From: CAXMST01 sp963712765
Lineage (GTDB): Bacteria; Actinomycetota; Thermoleophilia; Solirubrobacterales; 70-9
DNA: 64,000 bases
Assembly: GCA_963712765.1 (NCBI GenBank)
Contig: CAVQIX010000003.1
Coordinates: forward strand, 434,001 to 498,000
Reading direction: 5' to 3'
Of the stretch, positions 33,607 through 41,435 are shown piece after piece (the first letter of the stretch is position 1; the number at the start of each line of letters is the position of its first letter). The position numbers and the translations under genes are program-made. The notes under the pieces are model-generated. The model saw nothing but the letters and a program-made list of their open reading frames with translations, did no database searches and had not been told where the DNA came from.

Positions 33607-34311
33607 CTAGATCGGCTGGCTCGAGGGGCGGATCAGGATCTCGTTGACGTCGGCCCGCTCCGGTTGCTCGATCGCGTACATGACCGCGGCGGCGATGTCT
33701 TCGGCCTGCAGCGCGTTCTGAGGCTGGTTGTCGAAGAACGGCGTATCGACCATCCCCGGCTCGATCAGCGTCACCTTGATCTTGTGGTTCTCGTGCATCT
33801 GCCGCAGCTCCTGGCGCAGCGATTCGCCGATCGCCGTTGCCGCCCACTTGGTTGCCGAATACAGCGAGCCGGGTAGGGCGCGCCGTCCCGCCACCGAGCT
33901 GGTGATCAGATAGTGGCCGGTACCCCGCTCGAGCATCTGCTGGAGAGTGGCGCGAATCGTCAACGCCACTCCGTAGACGTTGGTCAGCACCATCGACTTC
34001 CAGTGCTCGGGATCCTCCTCCATGAAGCCCCTGGAGGCTCCGAATCCTGCGTTGGCGAAGACGATGTCGGGGGCGCCGAAGCGATCCTCGGTGGCGGCCA
34101 CCAGCTCCTGCATCTGATCCCACTCGGTCACGTCGCAGGTCTTGACGAGCACGTCCTCACCGCCTCCGAGCTCGCCGGCGAGCTCAGCCAGCGGCTCCGC
34201 GGATCGAGAGGAGAGGACCACGTTGTGGCCGGCCTCGTGGGCTCTGCGGGCAGTCTGTGCGCCGATCCCGGTGCTTGCGCCGGTGATCAGCATCGTCTTG
34301 GCATCGCTCAT
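33607..34311 (-). CDS. Short-chain dehydrogenase/reductase
   Basis: NAD(P)-dependent oxidoreductase with a classical SDR fold, 234 aa from ATG 34311. The nucleotide motif is TGASTGIG, the structural NAG motif reads VFANAGFGA, the catalytic Ser is in ITSSVAGRRALPG and the Tyr/Lys pair in YSATK. IEPGMVDTPFF follows as usual. The sequence resembles the YdfG-like group acting on 3-hydroxy acids or serine, but the substrate is unknown. It is a single-gene unit, divergent from ccmE with about 100 bases between. Confidence 0.88.
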   Translation of the reverse strand: MSDAKTMLITGASTGIGAQTARRAHEAGHNVVLSSRSAEPLAELAGELGGGEDVLVKTCDVTEWDQMQELVAATEDRFGAPDIVFANAGFGASRGFMEEDPEHWKSMVLTNVYGVALTIRATLQQMLERGTGHYLITSSVAGRRALPGSLYSATKWAATAIGESLRQELRQMHENHKIKVTLIEPGMVDTPFFDNQPQNALQAEDIAAAVMYAIEQPERADVNEILIRPSSQPI

Positions 34312-34412
34312 GACTCCAATGTCTATCAACGTGGTGAGCCCGGCCCCCCGAACGCCCGGGGCCGGTCGGGTCGCAGAGGGCGAACTCCTCTCCCTGCGAT
34401 AATCGGCAACCG

Positions 34413-34838
34413 ATGAATCCGGCCAAGAAGCGTCAGATCCGACTCGTCGTCGCCCTCTCGGCAGCCGTGCTGCTCGCGGTGGCGCTGATCTACACGTCCT
34501 TCACCGCCGCGAACGAGGCTCTGGAGCCCTCCGATCTGCTCGCGGCCTCGCCGGACGGGACCTACGACGTCACCGGCAAGGTCGTCGAGGACTCGGTCAA
34601 GGACGGGCAGCCGCTCCGCTTCGAGATCGAGAACCGCGACGGCGGCGATGCGGTGCCCGTCTCCTACACCGGAATCGTCCCCGACCCCTTCCGGGAAGGC
34701 CGTGAGGTGATCGTCACCGGATCGTTGAACGAGAGCGGTGTCCTCGTCGCTGAGAAAGACAGTCTGATCACCAAGTGCCCCTCGAAGTTCCAGGAGGAGC
34801 ACGGGGACGATCCGAACGTGATCATCGAGGACACCTAG
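34413..34838 (+). CDS. ccmE: Haem chaperone CcmE, Cys-type with CxxxF
   Basis: Membrane-anchored haem carrier of System I cytochrome c maturation, 141 aa. One N-terminal helix (LVVALSAAVLLAVALIYTSF) is followed by the OB-fold: YDVTGKVVED, LRFEIENRDG, VSYTGIVPDPFREG, VIVTGSLNESGVLVAEK. The haem-binding site is the Cys variant rather than the His variant: K-C122-P-S-K-F126. Other Cys-type CcmE proteins have CxxxY; here Phe replaces Tyr. ccmF starts five bases after its stop, so the two form an operon. Confidence 0.9.
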   Translation: MNPAKKRQIRLVVALSAAVLLAVALIYTSFTAANEALEPSDLLAASPDGTYDVTGKVVEDSVKDGQPLRFEIENRDGGDAVPVSYTGIVPDPFREGREVIVTGSLNESGVLVAEKDSLITKCPSKFQEEHGDDPNVIIEDT

Positions 34839-34842
34839 CTAG

Positions 34843-37059
34843 ATGAACACGCTCGGAGCCGCCGCGTTGATCGCGGCGATGGTGACCTCCATCTTCGCGG
34901 TCGTGGCTGCCCTGATCGGTGCTCGGGGCGGCGATCGCCGTTGGGTCGATTCCTCGCGGCGGGCCTTCTACGCGCTCTTCGGCCTGCTCCTGATCTGCGT
35001 CGTCTCGATCGAGTCGTCGTTCCTCCGCTCGGATTTCTCGGTCGCCCTCGTCGCCGACAACTCCTCGACGACGACGCCGACGCTCTACAAGATGACCGCG
35101 CTGTGGGGGAGCCAGGCCGGCTCGCTGCTGCTCTGGGGCTTCGTCCTCTCACTCGCCGGCTCGGCGGTCCTCTTCGCGACCCGCCACTCCCATCGTGAGA
35201 TCGCGCCCTGGGCGACCGCGGTTATGGCCGCACTGACGACCTTCTTCATTGGGCTGATGCTCGCCGGTGCCCTGTTCCCGAGCGCGGACACCTTCCCGTT
35301 CGCGACGCTCGCGGCCGTACCGGTGGAGGGAGCCGGACTCAACCCGTTGCTGCGCCATCCCGCGATGGCGATCCACCCGCCGATGCTCTATTCGGGATAC
35401 GTCTTTTTCACGATCCCGTTCGCATTCGCGGTCGGCGCTCTGATCACCCGCAAGCTCGACGCGAGCTGGATCCGCTCGACCCGGCGCTTCGCCCTGATCG
35501 CCTGGGTCTTCCTGTCGATCGGCCTCGCCCTCGGCGCCCGCTGGTCCTACAGCGAGCTCGGCTGGGGCGGCTACTGGGCGTGGGATCCGGTCGAGAACGC
35601 GGCGCTGATGCCCTGGCTGACCGGCACTGCCTTCATCCACTCGATCATGGTCCAGGAGCGCCGCGGGATGCTGAAGACCTGGAACGTCTCGCTGATCGTC
35701 GCGACCTTCGCACTCTCACTGCTCGGCACCTTCCTCGTCCGCTCCGGGGTGCTGCAGTCGATCCACGCCTTCGGCGAGTCGAAGGTCGGCCCGCCGCTGC
35801 TGATCCTTATCGCGACCGTGATCATCGGCTCGACGATCCTGATCGTCTCCCGCCTCTCCGACCTTCGCTCCGAGCGCCGGATCGATTCCCTGCTCAGCCG
35901 GGAGTCGATGTTCCTGCTCAACAACCTGCTCTTCGTCGGGCTCGCGGTGATCGTCTTCTGGGGCACCTTCTTCCCATTGATCAGCGAGGCCTTCACCGGA
36001 GAGGAGTCGTCCCTCGCCGCCCCCTGGTACAACCGCTACACGACGCCGGTCGGGATCGGACTCCTGTTCCTCGCCGGGGTCGGCCCGCTGCTCGCCTGGC
36101 GGCGGGTCAGCGTCAAGGGGCTTTGGCGAGCGTTCGGATTCCCACTCGCCGCCGCCGCCGCTGCTGCCGTGGCGGTCTCGGTCCTTGGCGGCGCCGCCTC
36201 CGAGCCCTTCGCCCTCGTCCTGTTCGTATGCGGAGCCTTCACCCTGGCCGCGGTCGGACAGGAGCTCTGGCGGGGTACCGCCGCCCGTCGCTCCCTCAGC
36301 GATTGCGGCTATCCGAGCGCGTTCTGGACCCTGGTTACCCGCAACCGTCGTCGCTATGGCGGCTACATCGTCCACATCGGGATCGCGCTGCTGCTGATCG
36401 GCGTCGCAGCTTCCTCGAGCTTCCAGACCAGCCGGGACCTGCGCTTGGAGCCGGGGCAGTCGGGGACGGTCGACGACTACACGATCACCTACCTGGAGCC
36501 GACCAGCTCGATCGACTCCGACGAGCAGAAGCTCACGTTTGGCGCGGTCCTCGAGGTTGAGCGCGACGGCGAGCAGGTCGCGCTGCTCAGCCCCAGCCGC
36601 GAGTATTTCTCCTCTCGCAACGGCAACCCGGTGGCGCCGCTGCGGAGCTTCTTCGAGGGGGAGGCGACGAGCGAGGTCGGTCGCAAGGAGGGCGCCGTAC
36701 GAGATATCTGGACGGCGATGCAGCCCGACCTCACGGCCTTCGACCAGGTGATCGCCGAGGGCGATGAGCTCTTCGGCCGGATCGCCGAGCAGGTCGACCC
36801 CAATGACCCGGTCGCCACCCAGGTCATCTCCCAGGCCCAGGGTGAGGCGATCAGGGCGCTTGGCCAGCGCTACCTCACCGATACGCCGCCGGCCGACATC
36901 CGCTTCAACATCAATCCGTTCGTGATCTGGATCTGGATCGGCGGCATCGTCGCCATGCTCGGCGCCCTGTTCGCGCTCTGGCCGGTCGCCGACGCCCGCC
37001 GGCGCCGCGTCTCCGATCTTTATGCGGCTCGGCTCGCGAACGAGCTCGAGCGCGCCTGA
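34843..37059 (+). CDS. ccmF: Haem lyase CcmF
   Basis: Polytopic membrane protein of 738 aa that takes haem from CcmE and joins it to apocytochrome c. It has about 15 hydrophobic helices. The tryptophan-rich haem-handling motif is GWGGYWAWDPVENA near residue 240, with conserved His-bearing segments around it (LLRHPAMAIHPPMLYSGYV and TGTAFIHS). A periplasmic domain precedes the final helix. It follows ccmE and precedes a short TM-coil gene, then secG. No ccmA, B, C or D is in the window. Confidence 0.93.
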   Translation: MNTLGAAALIAAMVTSIFAVVAALIGARGGDRRWVDSSRRAFYALFGLLLICVVSIESSFLRSDFSVALVADNSSTTTPTLYKMTALWGSQAGSLLLWGFVLSLAGSAVLFATRHSHREIAPWATAVMAALTTFFIGLMLAGALFPSADTFPFATLAAVPVEGAGLNPLLRHPAMAIHPPMLYSGYVFFTIPFAFAVGALITRKLDASWIRSTRRFALIAWVFLSIGLALGARWSYSELGWGGYWAWDPVENAALMPWLTGTAFIHSIMVQERRGMLKTWNVSLIVATFALSLLGTFLVRSGVLQSIHAFGESKVGPPLLILIATVIIGSTILIVSRLSDLRSERRIDSLLSRESMFLLNNLLFVGLAVIVFWGTFFPLISEAFTGEESSLAAPWYNRYTTPVGIGLLFLAGVGPLLAWRRVSVKGLWRAFGFPLAAAAAAAVAVSVLGGAASEPFALVLFVCGAFTLAAVGQELWRGTAARRSLSDCGYPSAFWTLVTRNRRRYGGYIVHIGIALLLIGVAASSSFQTSRDLRLEPGQSGTVDDYTITYLEPTSSIDSDEQKLTFGAVLEVERDGEQVALLSPSREYFSSRNGNPVAPLRSFFEGEATSEVGRKEGAVRDIWTAMQPDLTAFDQVIAEGDELFGRIAEQVDPNDPVATQVISQAQGEAIRALGQRYLTDTPPADIRFNINPFVIWIWIGGIVAMLGALFALWPVADARRRRVSDLYAARLANELERA

Positions 37060-37076
37060 GCGACGCGGGCACCCGG

Positions 37077-37409
37077 ATGGAGTTCCTGATTGCGATCGTG
37101 ATCATCGCCGTCGTCGCGGTGATCGTCACCGCGCCGCTGCGCTCCACGGGGCAGGGTGGCGCGGCGGTCGTATCGACCGATGATCCCGATCTCGCCGCGC
37201 TCGAGGCCGCCAAGCAGGCGAAGTACCGGGAGATTCGGGATACCGAGCTCGACCACGCCCAGGGAAAGCTCACCGATGCCGACTTCAAACGCCAGGACGC
37301 CGAGCTCAGGGCCGAGGCGATCGAGCTGCTGAAGCTGATCGACGCACACGAGGAAGAGGCCGCCGGCGAAGGCGAGGGGGGAGAGCCGGAGGTCTCCCGG
37401 CCCGGCTGA
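37077..37409 (+). CDS. Short membrane-anchored coiled-coil protein (CcmI N-terminus-like)
   Basis: Protein of 110 aa: an N-terminal membrane helix (FLIAIVIIAVVAVIVTAPL), then a charged helical region (LAALEAAKQAKYREIRDTEL, HAQGKLTDADFKRQDAELRA) and an acidic tail. The layout is that of the N-terminal part of CcmI/CycH, the apocytochrome-binding partner of CcmF, which also carries the motif of a glutamate-rich stretch followed by GKLsdeDYe-like residues. The position, 17 bases after ccmF, supports a cytochrome-assembly role, but TPR repeats are missing. Confidence 0.6.
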   Translation: MEFLIAIVIIAVVAVIVTAPLRSTGQGGAAVVSTDDPDLAALEAAKQAKYREIRDTELDHAQGKLTDADFKRQDAELRAEAIELLKLIDAHEEEAAGEGEGGEPEVSRPG

Positions 37410-37446
37410 GATCGCGGCGGCGTCGGTGATCTACACTGCCGGACCC

Positions 37447-37671
37447 ATGGAGACCGTCCTCGGTGTAGTCCACATCTTCATCTCGCTGATCCTGATCTTC
37501 CTGATCCTCCTGCATTCCGGCAAGGATGCGGGGCTTTCGGGGGCGTTCGGCATCGGCGGCGGTGGCAGCTCCTTCGGCGGCGGCTCGCTGGTCGAGCGCA
37601 ACCTCGACCGCTGGACGATCTTCTTCGCGATTCTGTTCGTCGTCAACACCATCGTCCTGCTCAAGATCTGA
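37447..37671 (+). CDS. secG: Protein translocase subunit SecG
   Basis: Small SecYEG subunit of 74 aa with two membrane helices: VVHIFISLILIFLILLHSGK and WTIFFAILFVVNTIVLLKI. Between them lies the typical Gly/Ser-rich loop AGLSGAFGIGGGGSSFGGGS. ATG 37447 is used; a GTG at 37426 would add seven unlikely residues. It lies between the ccm genes and a lipoprotein gene on the same strand. Confidence 0.9.
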   Translation: METVLGVVHIFISLILIFLILLHSGKDAGLSGAFGIGGGGSSFGGGSLVERNLDRWTIFFAILFVVNTIVLLKI

Positions 37672-37687
37672 GTCCGGTCGGCCCCCC

Positions 37688-38653
37688 GTGCGGGCTCGTC
37701 AGGCATCCGCCCCCGCCGCCCTCCGGCTCTGGCCCGGGCTCGCGGTCGGCCTCATGGTCGCGCTGCTGACCGGCTGCGGCGGGGACGACTCCGCCACGGC
37801 GCCCGCCGCCGGCCCGGAGGTCCCCGACCCCGCTCCACTGGCACGGCTCGCGTTCGAGGAGCCGGTTTCCGAGATCGACCCGCTGTTCGTGCGGACGCGC
37901 TCGGAGCGTTTGCTCTCGCGACAGATCTTCGAGCCGCTCTCAGCCGTCGCGCGCGCCCCGCTGGGACTCCCCGGCAGGCGCCGGGGCCCTGCGCGCGCGA
38001 CCGAGGCATCAGCGGGGGGCGCACTCTGGGTCTTCGAGCTCCGGCCGCGGCTCCGGTTCGAGGATGGATCCCCGCTCGACGCCGATGCGGTGATCGCCAA
38101 CGTCGAGCGCTGGATCGCATCGGGCGTCGCGGCGGAGGAGCTTCCCGAGCTGATCGCCGCCGACTCGCCGCGGCCCGGCCAGGTCCGCTTCCAGCTCAAT
38201 CGCCCGGTCGAGGATCTCCCCGCCAGGCTCGACAGTCCACCCTTCGGGCTGATCTCGGCTCCGGCGCTGCTGGCAAGAGGGCTGAGACCGGTGCGTCGCG
38301 GCGACGCCGGCGCCGGCCCCTTCGAGCTGCGGGAGCGGGAGGCGACGCGTCTGCTGCTGGTCAGGAACGCCGAATGGTGGGGCCGGCGCCTCGGTCTCGG
38401 TCCAGGCGTCGAGCGGCTCGAGTTCCTGGTCGTGCCCAGTGACCTCGGACGGGTCGACCAGCTCAGCGTCGGCGTGGTGGATGTGGGCGACCAGCTCGGC
38501 CCGGTGGCGTCGGTGCTGGTCGAGGAGGATCCGCTGCTCAACCTGATCGGCGGCGATGCCGTGCGAGTCGGGCTCTCGGGCGCGGTGCGCGGGCTGGAGT
38601 CGACCTCGGCCTCGCAGTCGCTGGCGTCGCTGTGGCTTACGCAGCTGCGCTGA
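37688..38653 (+). CDS. Short family 5 solute-binding lipoprotein
   Basis: Lipoprotein of 321 aa from GTG 37688, lipobox LLTGC near residue 27. The sequence resembles the first lobe of peptide/nickel-binding proteins (SBP_bac_5): RLLSRQIFEPL, LWVFELRPRLRFEDGSPLDADAVIANVERW and VRFQLNRPVEDLPARLDSP, shown here in pieces. Full-length relatives have about 500 residues; this one stops early after ASLWLTQLR with no sign of continuing coding in other frames. No ABC permease genes are next to it. It may bind a ligand as a single-lobe or act in another way. Confidence 0.65.
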   Translation: MRARQASAPAALRLWPGLAVGLMVALLTGCGGDDSATAPAAGPEVPDPAPLARLAFEEPVSEIDPLFVRTRSERLLSRQIFEPLSAVARAPLGLPGRRRGPARATEASAGGALWVFELRPRLRFEDGSPLDADAVIANVERWIASGVAAEELPELIAADSPRPGQVRFQLNRPVEDLPARLDSPPFGLISAPALLARGLRPVRRGDAGAGPFELREREATRLLLVRNAEWWGRRLGLGPGVERLEFLVVPSDLGRVDQLSVGVVDVGDQLGPVASVLVEEDPLLNLIGGDAVRVGLSGAVRGLESTSASQSLASLWLTQLR

Positions 38654-38698
38654 GCCGGCGGGGGGAGGGGCTTGGGGATCGCGGCGCCCCGGGTCCCA

Positions 38699-38755
38699 TG
38701 CGGCTGAGAGGAGTCGAACCTCCACGGGCTTATGCAGCCCACAAGGCCCTCAACC
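38699..38755 (-). repeat. Displaced 3' part of tRNA-Leu (57-bp direct repeat, attachment-site scar)
   Basis: This 57-bp segment matches 39824-39880, the part of the intact tRNA-Leu from the anticodon loop to the 3' end, with a single mismatch (38734 versus 39859) and in the same orientation. It lacks the 5' half and cannot be a working tRNA. Integrases that use tRNA genes leave just such a displaced 3' copy at the far end of the inserted element. Confidence 0.9.
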
Positions 38756-38851
38756 ATGACAAGGGCGTCCAACAATGCGTGACCTCCAAGTCAGTTGAGC
38801 CTCAGCCTAATCGGCGCTGCCGTTGGGCTGGCTTCGGTGGAAAGCCGCAGG

Positions 38852-39031
38852 TCACTCGTCAAACAGAAACCGCCGGGTGGCCGGGTCTATAGGTGGCGGC
38901 TTCGGCCTCGCGGCCTTCGGCTGGTCGTTGTCGCGCTGGCGGAGCCAGGCCTTGCGGTTCTGCTCGGCGCGGTCGAAGCGCCGAAACGACGGAGGACGCC
39001 GCGGGGGGCGCCCTCCGTGCTGTGGTCCCTG
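38852..39031 (-). pseudogene. Start-less coding remnant inside the tRNA-Leu scar
   Basis: An open frame of 59 codons with protein-like, GC3-rich codon use and no ATG, GTG or TTG after the preceding in-frame stop at 39032-39034. It reads as a charged C-terminal tail: RRFDRAEQNRKAWLRQRD, then PKAARPKPPPIDPATRRFLF and DE before the TGA at 38852-38854. I take it for the truncated 3' end of a lost gene. The 96 bases between it and the tRNA fragment show no gene and are visibly poorer in GC. Confidence 0.4.
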
Positions 39032-39053
39032 CTACGAGACGATGCGTATGCGA

Positions 39054-39716
39054 CTAGGAGAACACGACCGCTGTGCACATCACCTCGTCGAGCGGGAAGA
39101 TGCACTGGACCCAGACGCGGACGCCACCCTTCTGGAGCACCGCATCCAACGCCGACTCGGGGGTGTAGGAATCGGGGTCGCCGCCACCATCGAGGTACAA
39201 GGCGGCGTACGAGCCCGGAGCGTTGTTCCCGCCGAAGTCACCATTGCCGACGATCACCGAGGCGTTACCGGCCCCGGGATCGAGCTGTCCCATCGAGACC
39301 GGGCCGGTGTTGTAGAGCCGAACCTGCTTGTCATCATCGGCGTCCCCGTCCGTGCGCACCTCGAGATCGATCTCCGGAACGGTCAGGATCGTTTCCTCGG
39401 TCGTGGCGGTGAGGTCACCCTGGCCCTTGATTGCCGGATCGCCAGGATCGCCTTTGTCGCCCTTCAGACCCTGATCGCCCTTCAGACCCTGATCGCCCGG
39501 CGTCCCCGGCTCCCCCTGCGGACCCGGCAGCAGCTCGATCTTCTTGTCGAGCTTCTTCGCCTGCTTCTTGGCGATCCTCTTGACCTGCTTCTTGTCCTTC
39601 TTGTTGAGCGACGTGACCGCCACTCCCGCTACCGCACCGCCGCCAAGCGCCGCCACCAGGGCGACCACTGCCACGATCAGCCCCGCCGAGGGCTTCGCCT
39701 GCTTGATCCTCCGCAT
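39054..39716 (-). CDS. Membrane-anchored collagen-like repeat protein
   Basis: Protein of 220 aa. An N-terminal helix (AGLIVAVVALVAALGGGAVAG) is followed by a Lys-rich segment (KKDKKQVKRIAKKQAKKLDK), a run of about ten Gly-X-Y triplets (GPQGEPGTPGDQGLKGDQG and onward) and a globular C-terminal domain of about 125 residues with one Cys pair near the end. Collagen-like stalks of this kind are surface proteins. GGGAGGAG six bases before ATG 39716 is a strong ribosome site. It is the only intact gene between the tRNA-Leu gene and its displaced fragment, so it probably arrived with the inserted element or was trapped by it. Confidence 0.75.
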   Translation of the reverse strand: MRRIKQAKPSAGLIVAVVALVAALGGGAVAGVAVTSLNKKDKKQVKRIAKKQAKKLDKKIELLPGPQGEPGTPGDQGLKGDQGLKGDKGDPGDPAIKGQGDLTATTEETILTVPEIDLEVRTDGDADDDKQVRLYNTGPVSMGQLDPGAGNASVIVGNGDFGGNNAPGSYAALYLDGGGDPDSYTPESALDAVLQKGGVRVWVQCIFPLDEVMCTAVVFS

Positions 39717-39823
39717 TGGGTACTCCTCCCGAGTTGGTTGGGAGGGAGCCTATGGTCGGACCGGATGGGGCGCAAGGGCTACGCGGCCCAGACGATCCGT
39801 CGCCCGTAGGAGGGGCTTCAAAG

Positions 39824-39910
<87 letters not shown>

Positions 39911-39989
39911 AGGGCGGGCGAGATCATAGACGGAGTGCGGAGGCGTCCGGCTGCCCGCCTTGATTCCGTCCGTGGGCCGGGCTACTCTA

Positions 39990-40003
39990 CGAACATGTGT
40001 TCC
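39990..40003. promoter_or_regulatory. LexA (SOS) box upstream of lexA
   Basis: CGAACATGTGTTCC: a GAAC-ATGT-GTTC palindrome that matches the actinobacterial/Gram-positive SOS box. It ends 50 bases before the lexA start codon, where autoregulation is expected. Confidence 0.88.
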
Positions 40004-40053
40004 CGTCAAGTAGCCGTCAAGGCGACCCGACTGCCCAGGAGGCGTGTCTGACC

Positions 40054-40659
40054 ATGGACCTCAATCTCACCAAGCGGCAGGCCGAGATATTCGAGTTCAT
40101 CAACGGCCATCTCGATAAGACCGGCTACCCGCCGACCGTCCGCGAGATCGGCAAGGCCCTCGGTCTGCACTCGCCCTCGACGGTGCACGCGCACCTGGCC
40201 AAACTCGAGAAGTCGGGCGTCCTCAGGCGCGACCCCTCCAAGCCCCGCGCTATAGAGGTGCTCGTCGATCGCGCCAAGCGCGTTGTCAGGCCCGGCGTCC
40301 CCCTGGTCGGTCAGGTCGCCGCCGGCGAACCGATCCTTGCCGAGGAGAACATCGAGGACACACTCGAGGTCCCGGAGATGATGGGAGCCGAGGGCGGCGA
40401 TTACGCGCTTCGGATCCGCGGCGACTCGATGCGCGACGCCGGCATCCTCGAGGGCGACCTGGTGATCGTGCGGCCGACCGAAGACCCCAACAACGGTGAG
40501 ATCGTCGTCGCCCTCTTCGAGGACGAGGCGACCGTCAAGCGCTACTTCCGCGAGTCCGACTCGATTCGTCTCCAGCCTGAGAACCCCGACCACGAGCCGA
40601 TAGTCACGCGCGAGGTGAAGATCCTCGGTCGTGTGATCGGCGTCTTCAGAAAGGTGTGA
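40054..40659 (+). CDS. lexA: LexA repressor
   Basis: SOS-response repressor and self-cleaving peptidase, 201 aa from ATG 40054. The winged helix reads LTKRQAEIFEFINGHL, YPPTVREIGKALGLHSPSTV and LEKSGVLRRDPSKPRAIEV. The cleavage site is A90-G91 in GQVAAGEPILA; the catalytic Ser is S125 in RGDSMRDAGI and the Lys is K162 in DEATVKRYF. An upstream in-frame start (39997) would fall inside the SOS box and is rejected. A small zinc-ribbon gene follows after 7 bases. A second SOS box in this window lies over a radical SAM gene start. Confidence 0.96.
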   Translation: MDLNLTKRQAEIFEFINGHLDKTGYPPTVREIGKALGLHSPSTVHAHLAKLEKSGVLRRDPSKPRAIEVLVDRAKRVVRPGVPLVGQVAAGEPILAEENIEDTLEVPEMMGAEGGDYALRIRGDSMRDAGILEGDLVIVRPTEDPNNGEIVVALFEDEATVKRYFRESDSIRLQPENPDHEPIVTREVKILGRVIGVFRKV

Positions 40660-40666
40660 AGTCCAG

Positions 40667-40939
40667 ATGGCTACAGCAACGAGCACAAAGCAAAGGACGC
40701 TTCCCGTCCGCCGCGAGCGGTCTCGCCGCTCACGCCGTAGCGTCGAACTCAGCGCCCAGCGCCTCTTCGAGGCCTCGGGTCCACTGCCCTTCGGGATCGA
40801 CAGTAGCGAGCGACTGGAGGAGGTCGTGCTCACGACCTGGTCGGCACTCTCCTCGGGTCACCCGGTCGAGTGCCCGGTCTGCACGGGCCCGTTGACCGCC
40901 GAGGACGGCTGCAAGCGCTGTGGCTCCCGCCTGACCTGA
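40667..40939 (+). CDS. Small zinc-ribbon protein downstream of lexA
   Basis: Protein of 90 aa, not recognised. The N-terminal half is Arg/Ser-rich and basic (RRERSRRSRRSVELS); the C-terminal half has a two-knuckle zinc site, CPVC and CKRC, separated by 11 residues. A central helix (RLEEVVLTTWSAL) lies between. Its ATG starts 7 bases after the lexA stop, so it is very likely in the lexA transcript and under SOS control; a regulator or adaptor role would fit but is unproven. Confidence 0.6.
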   Translation: MATATSTKQRTLPVRRERSRRSRRSVELSAQRLFEASGPLPFGIDSSERLEEVVLTTWSALSSGHPVECPVCTGPLTAEDGCKRCGSRLT

Positions 40940-40962
40940 GGCTCGGCGGGACCTAGGCACGG

Positions 40963-40975
40963 CCCACGTCGTGGG
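40963..40975 (+). terminator. Small hairpin after the lexA operon
   Basis: CCCACG-T-CGTGGG palindrome, 24 bases after the small zinc-ribbon gene and before the RNase P RNA promoter. Weak evidence for a terminator; there is no T run. Confidence 0.35.
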
Positions 40976-41001
40976 TGCAGGTGCCCGGGGCGGGTGGGGG
41001 C

Positions 41002-41029
41002 TTGACCTGGCGCCGCTGGCTCCTATCAT
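41002..41029 (+). promoter_or_regulatory. Sigma-A-type promoter of rnpB
   Basis: TTGACC (41002-41007), 16-base spacer, TATCAT (41024-41029). The start of transcription expected about seven bases later agrees with the 5' end of the RNase P RNA at 41037. Confidence 0.75.
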
Positions 41030-41036
41030 CGGTGGG

Positions 41037-41403
41037 GCGAGCCATATGGTCGCGGGGGGTCGGGCGACCGGCCCTTCGAGGAAAGTCCGGACACCAGAGG
41101 GCGAGGTGGTGGGTTACTCCCACCCGGGGAAACCCGCGGGAAAGTGCCACAGAAAAGACACCGCCGATGGCGCGGCCACACGTGAGCCGCGAACAGGCAA
41201 GGTTGAAATGGTGCGGTAAGAGCGCACCAGCGCCGCGGTGACGCGGCGGCTAGGTAAACCCCACCCGGTGCAAGGCCAAGTAGGACCGCTGACCCGGCCC
41301 GGCGAGGTCCAGGTAGGTCGCAGGGCCGCGGAGAACGTGGCCCCCGGGGCTCAGTCCCGGAGACAGATGACCGTACGAGACAGGATCCGGCTTAGCGGCT
41401 CGC
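41037..41403 (+). ncRNA. rnpB: RNase P RNA (bacterial class A)
   Basis: Catalytic RNA of the tRNA 5'-processing enzyme, about 367 nt. Universally conserved segments are GAGGAAAGTCCGGAC near the 5' side, ACAGAAAAGACACCGCC and GGTAAGAGCGCACCAG in the middle, and GACAGGATCCGGCTTA at the 3' side. The ends pair as P1: GCGAGCC (41037-41043) with GGCTCGC (41397-41403). A promoter and a hairpin terminator frame it. Confidence 0.96.
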
Positions 41404-41407
41404 TAAG

Positions 41408-41435
41408 GAGAGGGCTCCCGAGAGGGGGCCCTCTC
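41408..41435. terminator. Terminator of rnpB, shared with convergent SDR gene
   Basis: Eleven-bp stem GAGAGGGCTCC / GGGGCCCTCTC (one G-T pair) with loop CGAGAG, five bases after the RNase P RNA. The convergent SDR gene ends at its edge (stop 41435-41437), so it can serve both directions. Confidence 0.8.

Noticed and set aside
38699..38755. Second tRNA-Leu gene
   Set aside because: Only the 3' part is present; no acceptor 5' strand or D-arm can be formed with the sequence next to it.
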